From contig JAKLLP010000032.1 of NCBI GenBank assembly GCA_023150055.1, forward strand, positions 3,683 through 12,181: DNA of 8,499 nucleotides, in the 5' to 3' direction. Source of the stretch: Gammaproteobacteria bacterium. GTDB taxonomy: Bacteria; Pseudomonadota; Gammaproteobacteria; Steroidobacterales; GCA-2729495. Of this stretch, positions 6,610-8,499 are shown piece after piece; position 1 is the first letter of the stretch, and the number at the start of each line of letters is the position of its first letter. A program made the translations under genes and the position numbers. The notes beneath the pieces were generated by a model. The model was not told the origin of the DNA. It saw only the letters and a program-made list of their open reading frames with translations, and ran no database searches.

Positions 6610-7845
6610 ATGAGTTCGTATCGTGGAGCGCGGCTGCTCGCCGGCCTGCTGGTCGGCACTTCCATGGTCCTTGGCGCGGCCAGCGCCGGCGCGGCCGACG
6701 GGGAGAAGTCGTTCGAGGTCTACGGCTTTGCCCAGCTCGATTACATCCAGGACTTCGGTCGCGTGGACCCGGACTGGGAAGACACGTTGCGCCCGTCGCG
6801 TCTGCCGAAAGCCAACGAGGAGTTCGGTGACGATGGGCAGGCCTCGCTGAGCGTCAAGCAAAGCCGCTTAGGGGTCAAGGGCACGGTGGCAACGCCGAAG
6901 GGTGACATCAATACAAAATTCGAGTTCGACATGTTCGGTGTCGGCAGCGACGCGGGCGAGACCACCATCCGGCTGCGCCATGCTTATGGCGAATTCGGCC
7001 AGTTCCTCGCCGGCCAGACCAACTCGCTGTTCATGGACGGTGACATCTTTCCCAATGTGATCGACTACTGGGGTCCGGCGGGCATGGTGTTCCTGCGCAA
7101 CCCGCAGATCCGCTGGACGCCGATCCGCGGCGCGAACAGCTTTGCGGTGGCCATCGAGAACCCGGGTAACGATATCGACTCGGGTCAGTTCCGCGAGGTC
7201 GCAGACTTCCCCGGCGCCCAGGGCGACCAGGAGTACCCCGATCTCACCGCGCAATTCCGTATGGCGCGCGACTGGGGTCATGTGCAGGTCGCCGGCATCC
7301 TGCGCTGGGTCGGCACCGAAGTGCTCTTCGATACCGACGGCGACGGCAGAAACGACACGGTGGTCTACGACGACGACGACACCGGCTGGGGCATCAACCT
7401 GACGACGGTCATCAACGTCTTCGAGCGTGACGCCATCCGCGCCGGCTACGTGTTCGGCGAGGGCATCGCCAGCTACATGAACGACGGCGGCATGGACGCG
7501 GGACCGAGTCAGGACATTCCGGATCCGAGCAACCCGCCGGCCGGCACCGAGGTCGAAGCCGTCGAGCTGCAGGGGCTGTCGCTCTACTACGACCACTGGT
7601 GGAGTGACCAGTACAGCACATCGTTCGGCTATTCCTTTACGGACGTCGACAACACCCCGGGACAGACCCCCGACACGTTCGAAAAAGGCCAGTACGCCTC
7701 GGCGAACTTGCTCTACTATCCGGTGAAGGACGTCATGGTCGGCGCCGAGCTGCTGTGGGGCGAGCTCGAGCTTTTCGGCGGTACGGACGAAGACGCCACC
7801 CGCCTGCAGATTTCCTTCAAATACAACTTCGGCACCGTGCTCTGA
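6610..7845 (+). CDS. DcaP-like outer-membrane porin
   Basis: The product has 411 residues. A signal peptide (residues 1 to about 28) has an Arg-containing start, a hydrophobic core LLAGLLVGTSMVLG and an Ala-rich cleavage region ASAGAA. The mature protein opens with a FEVYGFAQLDY strand, then W-x-D-T-LRPSRLP, VKQSRLGVKG, FEFDMFG and RLRHAYGEFGQFLAGQTNS. These fit the trimeric DcaP family of outer-membrane channels, as do the alternating strands and aromatic residues throughout. The Acinetobacter DcaP channel prefers small anionic substrates; the substrate here is unknown. The long N-terminal coiled coil of some DcaP proteins is absent. One extracellular-loop candidate contains a DTDGDGRND calcium-type motif (residues 241-249) followed by four Asp (254-257). 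It ends KYNFGTVL rather than at a terminal aromatic. The 28-bp gap to the next gene contains no terminator, which suggests cotranscription. Confidence 0.87.
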   Translation: MSSYRGARLLAGLLVGTSMVLGAASAGAADGEKSFEVYGFAQLDYIQDFGRVDPDWEDTLRPSRLPKANEEFGDDGQASLSVKQSRLGVKGTVATPKGDINTKFEFDMFGVGSDAGETTIRLRHAYGEFGQFLAGQTNSLFMDGDIFPNVIDYWGPAGMVFLRNPQIRWTPIRGANSFAVAIENPGNDIDSGQFREVADFPGAQGDQEYPDLTAQFRMARDWGHVQVAGILRWVGTEVLFDTDGDGRNDTVVYDDDDTGWGINLTTVINVFERDAIRAGYVFGEGIASYMNDGGMDAGPSQDIPDPSNPPAGTEVEAVELQGLSLYYDHWWSDQYSTSFGYSFTDVDNTPGQTPDTFEKGQYASANLLYYPVKDVMVGAELLWGELELFGGTDEDATRLQISFKYNFGTVL

Positions 7846-7873
7846 GCGTAGCCATGCGACAGGAGGGACAACA

Positions 7874-8499
7874 ATGAAAACCGCAACGACTTTCGTGGCG
7901 ATGCTGAGCCTGGTGACCATCGGCAGTGTCACCGTGGACGCGGCCGAGCCCTCGGCGAAGGACTTCCAGCGCGTGGTGGATGCCGCACACGCCCGCTACA
8001 AGGGCCTGCAGGAAGGCAAGAACGCCGACTACATCCCGATCCTCACCAAGACGCCGAGCGAACTATTCGGCGTGGTGATCGCCACCCGCGACGGCAGGGT
8101 CTACAGCGCGGGCGACGTGGACTACAAGTTCTCCATTCAGTCCGTGTCCAAGCCCTTCACCGCGGCGCTGGTCATGAGTCAGCAGGGGCCGAAGGTCCTG
8201 AAGGAGAAGATCGGGGTCGAGCCGACCGGGTTGCCGTTCAACTCGCGACTGGCCATCGAGCTGTACCCGGATGAGCGCTCGGTCAACCCGCTGGTCAACG
8301 CGGGCGCCATCGCCGCGGTGAGCCTGGTGCAGGCGAGCTCCGAGCAGGACCGCTGGAACAAGGTACTCGGCAACATGAGCGACTTCGCCGGCACGCCTTT
8401 GAAAGTGCTCGAGGATGTCTACGAGTCGGAGTACTCGACGGCCTTCGGCAACCGCGCCATCGCCAACCTGCTCTACAACTACGAGCGGCTGTACAGCGA
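7874..8499 (+). CDS. glsA: Exported glutaminase (serine beta-lactamase fold), 3'-truncated
   Basis: Glutaminase hydrolyses L-glutamine to L-glutamate and ammonia. The first 208 residues are visible and the frame is open to the window end. A strong AGGAGG (7861-7866) lies 7 nt before the ATG. Hallmarks are NADYIPIL (50-57), YSAGDVDYKFSIQSVSK (77-93) with the nucleophile motif SxxK at Ser90-Lys93, VEPTGLPFNS, VNPLVNAGAI (137-146) and an ESE segment. Glu186 and Asn193 have the same seven-residue spacing as Glu161 and Asn168 of E. coli YbaS. Unlike YbaS, it starts with a probable signal peptide (MKT, hydrophobic stretch FVAMLSLVTIGSVTV, then DAAEP; cleavage near residue 24), so it likely acts in the periplasm or outside the cell. 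The usual RN before ALA is GNRAIA here. It follows the porin by 28 bp, implying one transcript. The missing C-terminal third prevents a check of the remaining active-site residues. Confidence 0.93.
   Translation, partial: MKTATTFVAMLSLVTIGSVTVDAAEPSAKDFQRVVDAAHARYKGLQEGKNADYIPILTKTPSELFGVVIATRDGRVYSAGDVDYKFSIQSVSKPFTAALVMSQQGPKVLKEKIGVEPTGLPFNSRLAIELYPDERSVNPLVNAGAIAAVSLVQASSEQDRWNKVLGNMSDFAGTPLKVLEDVYESEYSTAFGNRAIANLLYNYERLYS

Noticed and set aside
6868..7932. A 354-codon minus-strand frame opposite the porin
   Set aside because: It is a composition-driven shadow of the porin gene, lacks motifs, and overlaps the start of the glutaminase gene.
1..8499. tRNA genes, CRISPR arrays, insertion sequences, toxin-antitoxin or defence genes
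   Set aside because: No regularly spaced repeats, transposase motifs, cloverleaf-like sequences or small paired genes were found; the coding content is metabolic, regulatory and envelope-related.

Overview
The window is strongly G+C-rich and tightly packed, with Shine-Dalgarno-led genes, a predicted outer-membrane porin and a REP-like repeat cluster. These point to a high-GC Gram-negative proteobacterium, most likely gammaproteobacterial and able to ferment. No rRNA or marker gene is present, so nothing finer can be said.

Left part (1-5543, all + strand): a mixed-acid fermentation module. It opens with the C-terminal ~356 residues of acetate kinase (ackA, cut by the window edge). A 195-bp spacer follows, holding three REP-like hairpin units and a short perfect palindrome. 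Next come complete pyruvate formate-lyase (pflB) and, 4 bp later, its radical-SAM activating enzyme (pflA). PflB splits pyruvate to acetyl-CoA and formate, PflA installs the glycyl radical, and AckA makes ATP from acetyl phosphate. Neither pta nor a formate channel is inside the window. Close behind pflA is a roughly ten-helix membrane protein of the DUF1624 / HGSNAT-like acyltransferase family whose start codon is unclear.

Middle (5544-6609): a 91-bp convergent gap, a TetR-family regulator on the minus strand, and a 306-bp divergent spacer with an imperfect 23-bp palindrome and two competing inverted repeats.

Right part (6610-8499, + strand): a DcaP-like outer-membrane porin with a signal peptide. 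It is followed 28 bp later by a serine-dependent (beta-lactamase-fold) glutaminase that carries its own probable signal peptide and runs off the window end. The pair looks like an operon that could admit and deamidate glutamine outside the cytoplasm, perhaps controlled by the divergent TetR protein.

Most genes are ordinary members of known families. The points most worth following are the exported glutaminase coupled to a porin, the REP cluster with compensatory stem changes, the missing canonical start of the DUF1624 gene, and the structured tetR/porin spacer. I see no convincing new defence or mobile system.
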